A DNA stretch of 64,000 nt from Triglochin maritima. Its lineage: Eukaryota; Streptophyta; Magnoliopsida; Alismatales; Juncaginaceae. The notes beneath the pieces are model-generated. The model saw nothing but the letters and a program-made list of their open reading frames with translations. It made no database searches and was not told where the DNA came from. The stretch's first letter is position 1. Each line of letters opens with the position of its first letter. The stretch covers positions 3,422,501 to 3,486,500 of the forward strand of contig OY821779.1 in the NCBI GenBank assembly GCA_963682175.1. Reading direction: 5' to 3'. This document shows, piece after piece, positions 23,832-35,000 of the stretch. A program made the translations under genes and the position numbers.

Positions 23832-26185
23832 TAACAATTGCACTAGTAAAGTTCTTCTACCACTAAGTTCCTTAAATGTCAATTTGAAATGCAATCTCCT
23901 TATCTTTATTGAATCCTGCTTTGTTATTAAGAAGTGTGAGTTTTTATTTGAAAACCGATTTTCTTTGGGCTGACATTTAGACCGACGACCATTTGAGAAT
24001 GTTGACAGTTTTCAAAATGTTTTGGTGAACCATAAAAAATTCTACAAAGTTCCACGATGAACAGTAATTGTCCTACATAAGATACAAAGGATAGTATTGT
24101 TTGACGCATAAGGAGGTTATTGTTAAATATTATAGTTTGGATATACCTTTATTAGTTTAAATTTCTTTTATAGTAAGCTAGATTAGCTAGTTTGATGATA
24201 GGGGTACTATTATTACAGGATATGACTACAAGGACCATAATTTGATTGGTTTATGTATTTATGCCTTCGAATAAATAGATCAAGAAGGGAAACTTACTCC
24301 GGAGGCCCGGACTATGTTAGCATATTATACGGCCGATGGTCCATAAAGTTATTTCATTTGAAGAAACAAACAAAACAGTCATCCAAGTATCCTCCAACGT
24401 TATTTTTTTAGGACCCAGAAATTCCTGGTACACATCCTACTAATCTACCTTGTGAGGTGAGATTCCACACCAAAGGTGATCCAATACACGAGATGTATTT
24501 TTTTACGTCTAACTGGAAAATTGAACTCAAAATCTTAAGGAATCTTCGACTACTTTAAATCAATTGTACTATATCTCGATGGCATCCAAGTATCTAACGT
24601 TCCCATCATTTCCTTTTCATCCACAGGTAGCTTCAGTAGACTTCACGTTGCGGCTTGAATGCGAGAGAGAGACATTCGCTAGCAACTAGGGTTGTGCGTG
24701 GAGCTGGTTTTACCCGTCATTCCACCGTAGTTGGGGTGGGTAGCAGTCAAAATTTTGTTGCCCACCAATATGCCAAATATTTAATTATAACATATATTTT
24801 ATAAATATAATGTTTAAAATTTTAGGATTAACAAAATAAATTTTATTTAAAGCGTCTATGTGGTGAAACTAGACGGATTTTTATTTTGTTTTACATGTTT
24901 GATATGTTATGGTTTTACATGTTTTGATTCATAATGATACATGTTATGGAAATAAAATTAACATCATGCTGCTAGGAACTTGAAATGTTCTCTACTTTTT
25001 TTTCGTTGAGTTTACAATTATTACTTGTTACTTGTTAGTCTATCAAAACGTTACAAATTATTTGTGGTATATGTTTAAAAGTTTTGATTTATGTTACAGG
25101 TTATAGGTACAAAATTAATATTTTGCAAAAATCAATTTGTTTAACCCACCAAATTCGCCCTTTAGTGGGGCAGGTAACGGAATTTGTTTTTCAACCCCAC
25201 CTTGTCCCCTTTGCGGCCTTATTAGTTAGTCACTCCTTTATATTATCTAGTTGTTCATGCTATTAATTGACCCTGATAATAGGGAAACTCATTTTTGCAA
25301 GGTTGCGGGCTAATATGCCTTTTTTTTGTACCCCAAAATAAGAAAAACATAGATGCATTTGCTAAAATCTTGTTGTGGTTCCATTTCCATGGTTAGTTTG
25401 ATTTAAATTGCAACTACCAACTTTAAAAATAAATACACGTACACACCCTCCTGGCCTCTTCTATGGAATAAAAATTATCTTATCACTATCGTTGATAATA
25501 AAAACATGTAAAGTTTAAAGTCAAGTTAAAGTTGGTGGACTGCTCCACTGCTGAGCTTTCACTACGTATAGACATTACTTCATTGGACGTACCAACTTGA
25601 TCTATGATTAAAAATTAGAAGGGGTGTTCCTTTAACGTACCTATCACTCTCATCAGAAATTATTGGCCTCTCCACTACAAAGACCAGTCGGGGGGGGAGG
25701 GGGGGGGGGGGGGGGGGGGATAGTAATGAAGACATGACTACTGTGGAGACAAAAGAAAAACTTACCAAATATTTTGATCGTTTGGGGGTACATAAACCAG
25801 TTGGGATACTCATTGGGTGCATATTGACCATTTAGTTGATGAGCATAAAGTTGATCTAGCTTTGTTGGGAAAAGTCCACAAAATTTAAACTTAGGGTTCT
25901 ATTTTCTGCTACATAACAACTTGCACGTATTACAGAACAACTTGCACGTATTAATAAAACAAAAAGGTCGTCACATTCGAAATTATAGATACAGTCATAG
26001 AGACATCCTCAACTAACTAACAAATTCGGTGCTTTGATTTAGACAAATGAAAACATAAAAATACTTCAGCGTTCTGTGAAAAACATCCAAAACTTTGGGA
26101 ATCTTTCAACGGGACCTTTTCTAGCCCAAGCATAGTATAACTGCTAATGATGTATTTGAAATATTTTACTATAACTTATAATGGT
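23832..26185. other. Intergenic, repeat-derived, no gene recognised
   Basis: AT-rich DNA with no coding signal. A stretch at about 24687-25230, starting TAGGGTTGTGCG and rich in GGGTGGG/CCCCACC near both ends, looks like an eroded MITE of the same style as those at 5140, 19847 and 26673, but the borders are unclear. A G8-A-G21 tract occupies 25690-25719. Confidence 0.4.
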
Positions 26186-26620
26186 AAGTTATAGTACCCT
26201 GGCGCGCCCACCCGCCTGACCAGGGCAGCACCTGGGTGGGGACACGTGTCACCTTATTGGTCTGATTTTTTAAAATTTATTTATTTTATGGTTAGGGTTA
26301 AAAATATTTATAAATTTATTTTTAATTCGTTTTTAATTATTATTTTCAACTTTGTTTTTCTGAAAAAATTATTTTTTATTTGTTTTGATTTTGTAGAATA
26401 TTTTGTGATTTTTTAATATATTTTACCCATGATTATTCTTCAAATGACGTGCATGTAAGAGAATGTTGAGTGGATGAATGAGGCAGATGTTGTTAAAGAG
26501 TTTTTTTGTGTGAGTTAGGTGAGCTGACGTGACAGAAAGAAACTGTCGTGACAGAGTAAAAAAATAGGAAATGTGGGATAACCCGGACATTGTTATTTAT
26601 TGTCTAAGTATTTACATTGG
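26186..26620. mobile_element. Possible Harbinger-related non-autonomous fragment
   Basis: The right part (about 26440-26600, with GTGAGTTAGGTGAGCTGACG, CAGAGT and a GTTATTTATTGTCTAAG end) resembles the right subterminal part of the Harbinger element (about 23440-23600, with GGTTAGGTGAACTTACG, GCTGACGTGGCAGAGAGA and GTTATTTGTGCTCTAAG). It has no coding capacity. Terminal repeats and target duplication were not resolved. Confidence 0.35.
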
Positions 26621-26672
26621 ATTGCCCGAATACGTATGTAGACGTCAGAATCTTCAGCAATGAACTTCCTAC

Positions 26673-27226
26673 TAGGGGTGAAAACGAAGCGGATACGAAG
26701 CGGATGTGCCAGTATCCGAATTCGTATCCGTTTTTTTTTCTCGAATCCAAATTTGAATCTGATCGAATGTATGAGAAAGGGATCCGAATTCGTATCCGTC
26801 GAATTCGGATCCGAATTCGAATAAATTCGCATCCGAATTAAGTTTAAAATCCATTCCGAATTAGGATATCTGAATTCGTTAAAAAATCCGAATAGACTTA
26901 AAAACATTTTTTGATTGATCTAAACAAGAATAAATTTCAACCTTTATTTTTTGCCTACAAGAAAAAATATTAAATATAATATAAATAACATAATTTAATT
27001 CATATATTTGTATATATATTTTATTTTTATTTATATGTGCATATAAAATACGAACCGAATATTATTCGAATTGGATGTACCAATATCCATATTCGCTTCG
27101 TTTTTTTACGAATGTTTATATCCGAATACAAATTCGGTTGCGGATTTTTTTTCTCGGATAATTTTTTTGATTTCGAATACGGAATCGGTGGGATTAACGG
27201 ATTTCGGACACAAAGTTGCACCCCTA
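26673..27226. mobile_element. hAT-type MITE (TCCGAATTCG-rich), 554 bp
   Basis: Left end TAGGGGTGAAAAC and right end, read inwards, TAGGGGTGCAAC. Flanks are CTTCCTAC (26665-26672) and CTTCCTAG (27227-27234), a 7-of-8 match for an hAT-type duplication. The interior consists of variants of GGATCCGAATTCGAAT and CGTATCCG in both orientations around an AT-rich centre. The short open frames it creates on both strands are by-products of this pattern. Confidence 0.75.
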
Positions 27227-27470
27227 CTTCCTAGCACCTTCTACTGTACCCGTTGTTGCATTTCCTTGCAATCACTAGCCCTAGTCCACCACAAATTGAA
27301 AATTGACCATTGACCGCCACCAACCCACTCACCCACCAACTTGTCAGCCCACCACCAACGACACATCTGTGACTCAGTCCAATAATGTGCACCAATCAAT
27401 TTTTTGATAAAAGAAAAAGGTTTTAGCTTATGTACTTTCTAAATATCTTGATCTTTATAGCTTTTCGATT

Positions 27471-28573
27471 GAGAACTACTAAACGTCGCCCCAAAACTAC
27501 TTAAATCGCCCTTGAAATTACCAAATTGCCCTTAATAATATATTTAATACCTATATCGTCCCGTGTCTTTAAACAAGGTTTTTGACTCAGTTTTACTAAC
27601 ATTCCTAGTACCAACACCACGAAAATGTCTGGCGAAACACCTAAATCAGGCGAAGTACGGAGACGGATTTTTTTTCCGACTCGGGCGTCTGGCTAAGACG
27701 CCTGCACCATCGTGGAGGCGTCTGGCTAAGACGCCTCCACCATGGTTGAGGCGGCTTAGCCAGACACCTCCACGATGGTACAAGCGTCTTAGCCAGACAC
27801 CTCTACCATGGTCTAAGCGTCTAGCTAAGACGCCTTAACCATGGTGGAGGCGTCTTAGCCAGACGCCTCCACGATGGTACAGACGTCTTAGCCAGACGTC
27901 CCGTTTTTTTTAATTTTTTTGTCAAATTAAAATTAAACGGTGTGTTATCTCAAATTATTTGACGTTTCTTTGCAAGTTTTCGGTGATAACCGATCGGATT
28001 ACAATGAGTTTTTTTGCAAGTGATGAAGATTCAAAAAGATTCTAGATCCAACATTTTTTAAGTTCCAAAATCCTCCAGTAGTAAAACATCCTGACTTACA
28101 AATACCACCTCGACAGGTCGTTCGGGGGTCTCGCTCCCCGATGAGCGAGCGGCATTCCACCTCGCCGGTGAGGTGGCGGGGGTAGCAAGGGGGCAGCGCC
28201 CCTAAGAATTTTTTTGGATTTTGAAATTGTTGGATGTAGAAATTTTTGAATTTTCGGTGTACCGAAGGGTATCGGTCATCCGAATATAGTAATTATTAAC
28301 TTATTAATTAATTAATTTAACAATTATCTAAATTTATAATTAATTATCTTTTTTAAAAAATAAAAAAAATTACGGGCGTCCGACGGAGCCGCCCCCACGT
28401 AGGAGGGGGCGTCTGGCTAAGACGCCTGTCCCATGGGCGGAGTGTCTGGGTAAAACGCTTCCCCGATGGGTAAGGCGTCTGGGTAAAACGCCTCCCCGAT
28501 GGGTAAGGCGTCTGGGCAAAATGGTAATTTCAAGGAGCGATTTAAGTAATTTTGGGACGATGTTTAACAATTC
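27471..28573. mobile_element. Element with about 60-bp terminal inverted repeats and hairpin arrays (MULE-like)
   Basis: The sequence at 27471-27532 (CTACTAAACGTCGCCCC, ACTACTTAAATCGCCC, TTGAAATTACCAAATTGCCC) is found inverted at 28514-28573 with some changes. Inside each end lies an array of short palindromic units built on GTCTGGCTAAGACGCC and its inverted form GGCGTCTTAGCCAGAC (27690-27900 and about 28375-28520). No coding gene is present. Long terminal repeats suggest a Mutator-type non-autonomous element; I could not find a 9-bp target duplication, so the class is uncertain. Confidence 0.6.
27690..27900. repeat. Array of about seven hairpin units, period about 33-34 bp
   Basis: Units of the type GCGTCTGGCTAAGACGCC plus TCCACCATGGT follow each other, some inverted. 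GGCGTC..GACGCC makes each unit a short hairpin, and CCATGG forms a second small palindrome between units. A related shorter array lies at about 28375-28520, next to the other terminal repeat. Confidence 0.75.
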
Positions 28574-28938
28574 AGTTTCAATTCTATATTCTCCATGAAT
28601 ACTTTCACCATAATGATATTTGCATTAATACTCTCTACTTTGACGTGGTTATAAAAATTTAACTCATTATCTTGTTAAATTTCATCCTTAAGCATGTTTT
28701 TTTATAAGCATCATCCTTAAAATGCTGAAGTCAAGGAGTAGTATGCCATACATGAAAGTTCTATCAAAGCATACACGGATTGAATGCAATTGGGAGAAGT
28801 GGTAATAACAAGTACACTTACATGAATTAATGAGTATAATATAATTAAATATAGTTCGGTAGGTGTGGACATAACCCACCAATAACAAAAAAGACCAATC
28901 CAAATCCGACCCACCTTCCATGCAACTCCACCCGACAC

Positions 28939-28954
28939 ACCAACCCTATATAAA
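28939..28954 (+). promoter_or_regulatory. PAL promoter: AC element and TATA box
   Basis: ACCAACC at 28939-28945 matches the AC-II type of MYB site found in phenylpropanoid gene promoters. It is followed directly by TATATAAA at 28947-28954, about 120 bp before the first ATG. Other ACC-rich motifs (ACCCACC) lie just upstream. The direct abutment of the AC element and the TATA box is unusual. Confidence 0.6.
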
Positions 28955-29073
28955 CACCTCTTCACTACCATCACTAGCAATCAAACACCAAACAAATCCC
29001 ATCTCCATTAACAAGAAACCATCCACCATAAACAACCTTTTTATTTTACCATTAATCACTTAATCTCAACTCC

Positions 29074-32000
29074 ATGGCATCAACCAAGAAAGGTTCCTTC
29101 CAATCCCTCACCCTCCCCACAAAGGAATCCACCATGGCCTCTGAGTCACACCACTGGAAGAAGGCGGCCGACGCCATCAAAGGCAACCACTTCGAGGAGG
29201 TCCGCCGGATGATCTCACAATTCTCCCAATCGAAACACGTCTCAATCGAGGGTGCCTCCCTAACCGTTGCGCAAGTTGCGGCGGTCGCCAGGCGGACGGA
29301 AGTTGCCGTTGGCCTTGATGAGGCGGCCGCAAAGGCCCGGGTAACCAAAAGTGCCGATTGGGTGGCGGAGAAGATTACAAGTGGTACCGACACCTACGGT
29401 GTGACCACCGGATTCGGGGCCACGTCGCACCGGAGGACGAAAAAGACAGCGGACTTGCAGGCGGAGCTGATTCGGTTCCTCAATGCCGGAGTCATCGGAA
29501 AGGAATATCTTCCTCCGAGCTACGCCAAGGCGGCCATGCTCGTCCGCACCAATACCCTCATGCAGGTAACTGATAACTATAACTTCATCTACAAAAATAA
29601 CAACGGGTCGCAGTCTGAGATTTGGTTATGAACTATGTTGGAGGTAAATATTTTGGGTTTTTTGGTGCTTGAAGTACTACACTCGGTGTGAGATCAAATT
29701 TGGAATCATCATCAGTGTCACCTCCAGTTTAGAGCAAATCTTAGAGTATAAATACATGTTATCGAATTTCAGTCTACTTGAATCCAATACACGTGTTATC
29801 ACTTGTAAACTTGTATGTGAAATTGTGCACATAATAATTAGATATAAGAAAGACTATATAAATAATATCCAATAATCGATTAGCACTTATTGTTTGTTTT
29901 GTACAGGGGTACTCAGGTATCAGATGGGAGTTACTCGAGGCCATGGCTAAGCTCATGAACGAGAACATAATCCCAAAACTCCCACTCCGAGGTACGATCA
30001 CCGCCTCCGGTGACCTCGTCCCGCTATCCTACATCGCGGGGCTCCTCACGGGACGACACAATTCGCGTGCTGTAACGGCAGAAGGAGAAACTATAACGTC
30101 CCTGGAGGCCCTAAAGCGGGTCGGGCTTGACGGGCCTTTCGAGCTCCAAGCCAAGGAGGGACTGGCCCTTGTTAATGGTACCGCCGTCGGCTCGGCGGTG
30201 GCCGCGACGGTTTGTTATGACGCCAATGTTCTTGGACTGTTATCGGTTATCCTGTCGGCTCTCTTCTGCGAGACCATGCAAGGGAAGCCGGAGTTCACGG
30301 ACCCGTTGACGCATGAGCTGAAGCACCACCCCGGCCAGATCGAGGCCGCCGCCATCATGGAGTTTCTTCTTGATGGCAGTGATTTCATGAAGGAGGCTAA
30401 GGCTAGGAACGATAGGGAGCCCCTCACCAAACCCAAACAGGACAGGTATAACCTATAATATATCTACCAACATTTTTTTTATTGCTTGTAATTCTTAATA
30501 TCTTGGATATAGTTGTCATTTAAATATTTTGAATTATTTAAAATTTTAAAAAATGACTTATTTGAAATATATTTATCTGATAATTTAGTGTGAGTTTAAA
30601 CTTAATTGGGTGTCTTCATATGATCCCTATAAGAATCATGAACCTGGAGTTGCAATATTTAAGAATGCAACTAAACTCTCCAATACCAAACTATATACCG
30701 TAATTTTTTTAAATAATATTCGTTTTAAAAAAAATTCGAAAACTAATCAAAAAAAAAAAAAAATTTCAAAAATACGCAGATCGCGGGTCGAACCCGCGAT
30801 CCGCGCAACCACGGATCGCGGGTGCGACCCGCGATCCGTGTTTCACGGATCGCGGATCGGACCCGCGATCCGTGGGCACGGATCGCGGATCGGAGCCGCG
30901 ATCCGTGGGCACGGATCGCGGATCGGAGCCGCGATCCGTGCCCACGGATTGCGGGTCCAATCCGCGATCCGTGCCCACGGATCGCGGGTCCGATCCGCGA
31001 TCCGTGTCCACGGATCGCGGATCGGATCCGCGATCCGTGCGACGGATCGCGCTATAAAAGCGCGATCCGTCGGGTTTTTTTTTTAACTTTTTTTAATTTC
31101 AGTTATTAAGTTTTTGAGTTTTCAGATTAAGTATTAAGTTAATTTTTGAGTTTTCAGTTAATGTTTGAGTTTTCAGATTAAATTTTGAGTTAAAATCAGT
31201 TAATCTCAACTAGTTTTTATTATCTTCTCGGGTTCGCACGACACTTCTCTTCAAGTTTTTCTACAATTCGGAGCTCGCACAACACTTATTTCCCAGCTTA
31301 TCTTGGACTCAGGTAAATTTTACACAAATTTTTTACTTAAGAATATTTTAAATTAAGATTTAATTTCTTTGTTAAATTTAAATTATTTGGAATTGTTTTG
31401 TTATTTTCTATTATATTTAATTATAAATATTAGTTGTATTTATGTATCTGTTTATAATTAAATTAATTGTATATACATTTAAAATTTGTATAACGTACAT
31501 TTACGAAATTTATTATATAATATAAGTATTTGTAATAGTTATTTATTATTTTCTGTTAAATTAAAATTTAAATATTAGTTGTATTTATGTGTTAAATTGT
31601 TATAACTTTCATTATTTCTATAACATGCAATTTGTCATGAAATGTACGAGTAGATTATTTTTGCTTTTTATTATAAGTAATTCTGTTTTTATTTTCATGA
31701 ACAGTTGTTTTGACAAAATGAGTCATTTAAGTAGAAGTCGCTCTGTACAAAACGAACGTGAGTATAATGATGCAGTTGATAGAGAGTCTATTTCCCCACT
31801 TCTCGGAATACCAAATTGCATGTTCAGAGTCAATGATATTTGCACAAATGTAAGTACAAAAAAAGTATATTGCGTTAATTTTGTAAATATTTAAATTACA
31901 ATATTTTAATTGATTTATTTTTCACAATATATTTGAATATATTATAGCCGGAGGCTGTTTTGGAATGTCGTGCACATCGTCCAGTAATTCCTTTCCACGA

Positions 32001-35000
32001 TTGTTTTAGTCAAGCACTAAAAAATTTGGGATTATATCAACTTGCCCAAATAAAACATACAAGGACAGACAATAGATTGATTACTGCACTTGTAGAGCGT
32101 TGGCGTCCTGAGACTCACACTTTCCACTTACCGGTTGGGGAAGTTGGATTAACATTGCAGGATGTTAGCTGTTTGTGGGGTCTACCTATCAGTGGTATTC
32201 CAATAATCGGGCACAGTGATCGAGATAGTCGTGAGTTAATTAGAAATTGCTTTGGGATTGATATAAACGCCGAGATTATGAAAAAAGGTAAAAGAACGGT
32301 TGGAGGAGATGAGCCACAAATGTTCAAAGAGTCTGGATTTAGCATCAGTTTGCAATGGTTGCGGCTAAATTACGGGAATCTGCCAGAATTTCCCACAGAT
32401 GAAGAAGTGGCACAATATACACGGGCTTTCATTTTAGATTTGTTTGGATCCATGGTTTTCCCTGATAGCTCTGGGACAGGTGTTCCAGTTATGTATTTGA
32501 GATTTTTGCAGGTGTTGGACAAGCCGATAGTATACAATTGGGGTGCGGCCGTGCTTTCATGTTTATATCGCAACTTGTCTATTTCATGTCAAACTGGGAA
32601 AAGGAACATTGGCGGTGCATTGTTACTTCTTCAACACTGGTCTTGGACTCGGTTTCCCGTAGCCCGGCCGAGACACGTGGGTCATGCTGAGTGTTTAGGT
32701 GGAGAAGACCTAGACTCGCGACCTCCATTTGCTATTAAGTGGCAATACCCACAGACTTATGAGGTTAGTGCCGCACATAATTGTCTTACACATTACAGAA
32801 ATGAATTTGAATGTATGTTGGATGAGCATGTAAACTGGCAGCCGTATTATGAAAGTATGATGTCGCTTCCTGGCCGGGTATTTACTACTGATGCTGCATA
32901 TTGGCTTGCGAGAGTGCCTTTGATTCATTTCTGGATGATTTCATGGCATTATCCAGAAAGAACTATGAGACAATTTGGATTTTATCAGACGACGCCACCG
33001 CCAGAACCTCATCCGTGGACAGAACTCAAAAGACTTGATAAGATAGTACATGCGGCCCGACAGAGAGATGATTGGTCAGCGAAGCATGAAATTTACATAC
33101 GAATGTGGGAAAGACCGCATATTGTTCACGAAAGTCGACCATATGATCCGAGAGAAAATCGACGGTATCGTCAGTGGTTTCAGCATAATGGTATGTACAC
33201 AGTCTACATACGAGGCCAAATAGAGTTCGGTTTGGAAAGGCCGTTGCCACCCCCACGTGATTCTATTGAGGACTTAGGTTACGTTCCTGGTGGACCACGT
33301 ATTCGACGTATGGTATGTATTTTGAACGACTTTGACGATTATTGTTTGTTGTGTTTTATTATCTAATTTTCAAACTACAAATGCAGGGCTTACGTGGTAT
33401 TCAACGGGCTAAATTTGTTATCAAGCAGTTGTACAAACGTGGAACTAAGGGATTGTGTAAAATGTTGCTGAAGAGTCACCAACTCGATGCTGTCGATTGC
33501 GATCAGGTGCATGAATTTGAAAGAGTACTGTGCGATGCTGGATTACCTGGAGATGTGGAGTCAATTCCTGAAGATGATGATGGTAATAATGAGATTCGTG
33601 ATGACTGTCCTGTACCTAGAGTTGCAGACCAAACAACATATAGTTTTAGGTTATCCAATGCATCATACGATGATTTTGTCCCAGATTCATCGCAGTTTAG
33701 AGGTTCATATACATACGATGACATTGGAGCAGGACCATCGCAGCCAACGCAGTTTGGATCTTCTCAAACATATGGTGACATTGGCGCAGGACCATCGCAG
33801 CCAACCCAGTTTGGATATTCGGAAACATATGGTGACATTGGCGCAGGACCATCGCAGCCCACGCAGTTTGGGCTTTCCCAGATTCCCGAAGATTATCCAA
33901 CTTATCAGACACCTGGTAGTAATTATGATACCCCTCAGTTGCCGCAAACAGACTTCGGGAATTTGTTGGATGGTATATTCAGTCCATTCACTGACCAAGG
34001 GTACACTTGTGAATTAAATCCTGTACCTTCCATAGTTTACGAGACTCAGTCACCTTATTTGCCTGTTCAAAATAAGTCACCTTTTCGACCTGTTGAGTCT
34101 CATTCACCTGTTCATACTCAACCCCAATCTGAGTTGGTTCCATACGTCGTCTCTGATGATGAAGAAGAATCAGTGCATGTTGCGACTCCAGTCGGTCGAG
34201 GGTGCCGACGCAAGATGAAGACAAAGATTTTCACTCCCACGCAGTAGTTCATATTGTAATTCAGTTGTACTCGCGGTTGTACTTTAAGATCTTATGATTT
34301 TGTTTTGTAATCTTAATTGATATGGTTTGACTTATAAATAAGACATTATAAACATTATAAACATTACAACACATTCAACATTACAATACATTCAACATTA
34401 CAATACATTCAACATTACAATACATTCAACATTACAATATATTAAACATTACTATACATTCAACCTTCCCTTACATTGCAACGATCGCTTGGGTGATTAA
34501 TAGAACCACAACCTGTACAATGACCCGGACCTATCCTTCCTTCCATGACATCCATCGTCATCGGTAAACGTTTTGACCTTCTCCTTCCTTTCTTGACGAG
34601 AGTTCGATCAGGTATTATTTTGTCTCCCATATATTCAGGCCAATCCTCTTCCTTCCCGTACACATCGAAGTGACCCTCCCATGTGTGCACTAGAGAGTTG
34701 ACACTGTAGTACGAATGTGTATATTCATTGGCATTGTAGTTACGTGCGGCACACACTGCCAAAACATGACTGCAAGCGATACCTGTATTTTGTAGTCCCC
34801 GACACTTACACTTCGGTCTGGTGCCGTCACGTAGAATCACCTTGTAACTACGATCCCTCCTACCTCCAGTTCTGCTCACTCTTTCATGTTTGGATATGAC
34901 CTCATATACTCCTGTATCGAAATCAGTTATTTTCACCTCATGTTGACATGCAACTGCTGCAGATTTTTCCAATATTTGTGTAACCCTCTCGGAAAAGATG

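Noticed and set aside
26593..27234. Several short frames inside the hAT-type MITE
   Set aside because: They come from the repeated TCCGAATTCG word, which is open on both strands.
30775..31072. CRISPR-like array
   Set aside because: Regular short palindromes with short linkers look similar, but this is a plant nuclear transposon end, the linkers are only a few bases and no cas genes exist.
30766..31109. Open frames on both strands encoding Arg-Ser-Asp-Pro repeats across the palindrome array
   Set aside because: They arise because the palindromic unit is open in several frames. The same happens at 38110-38355, with no start context and no family similarity.
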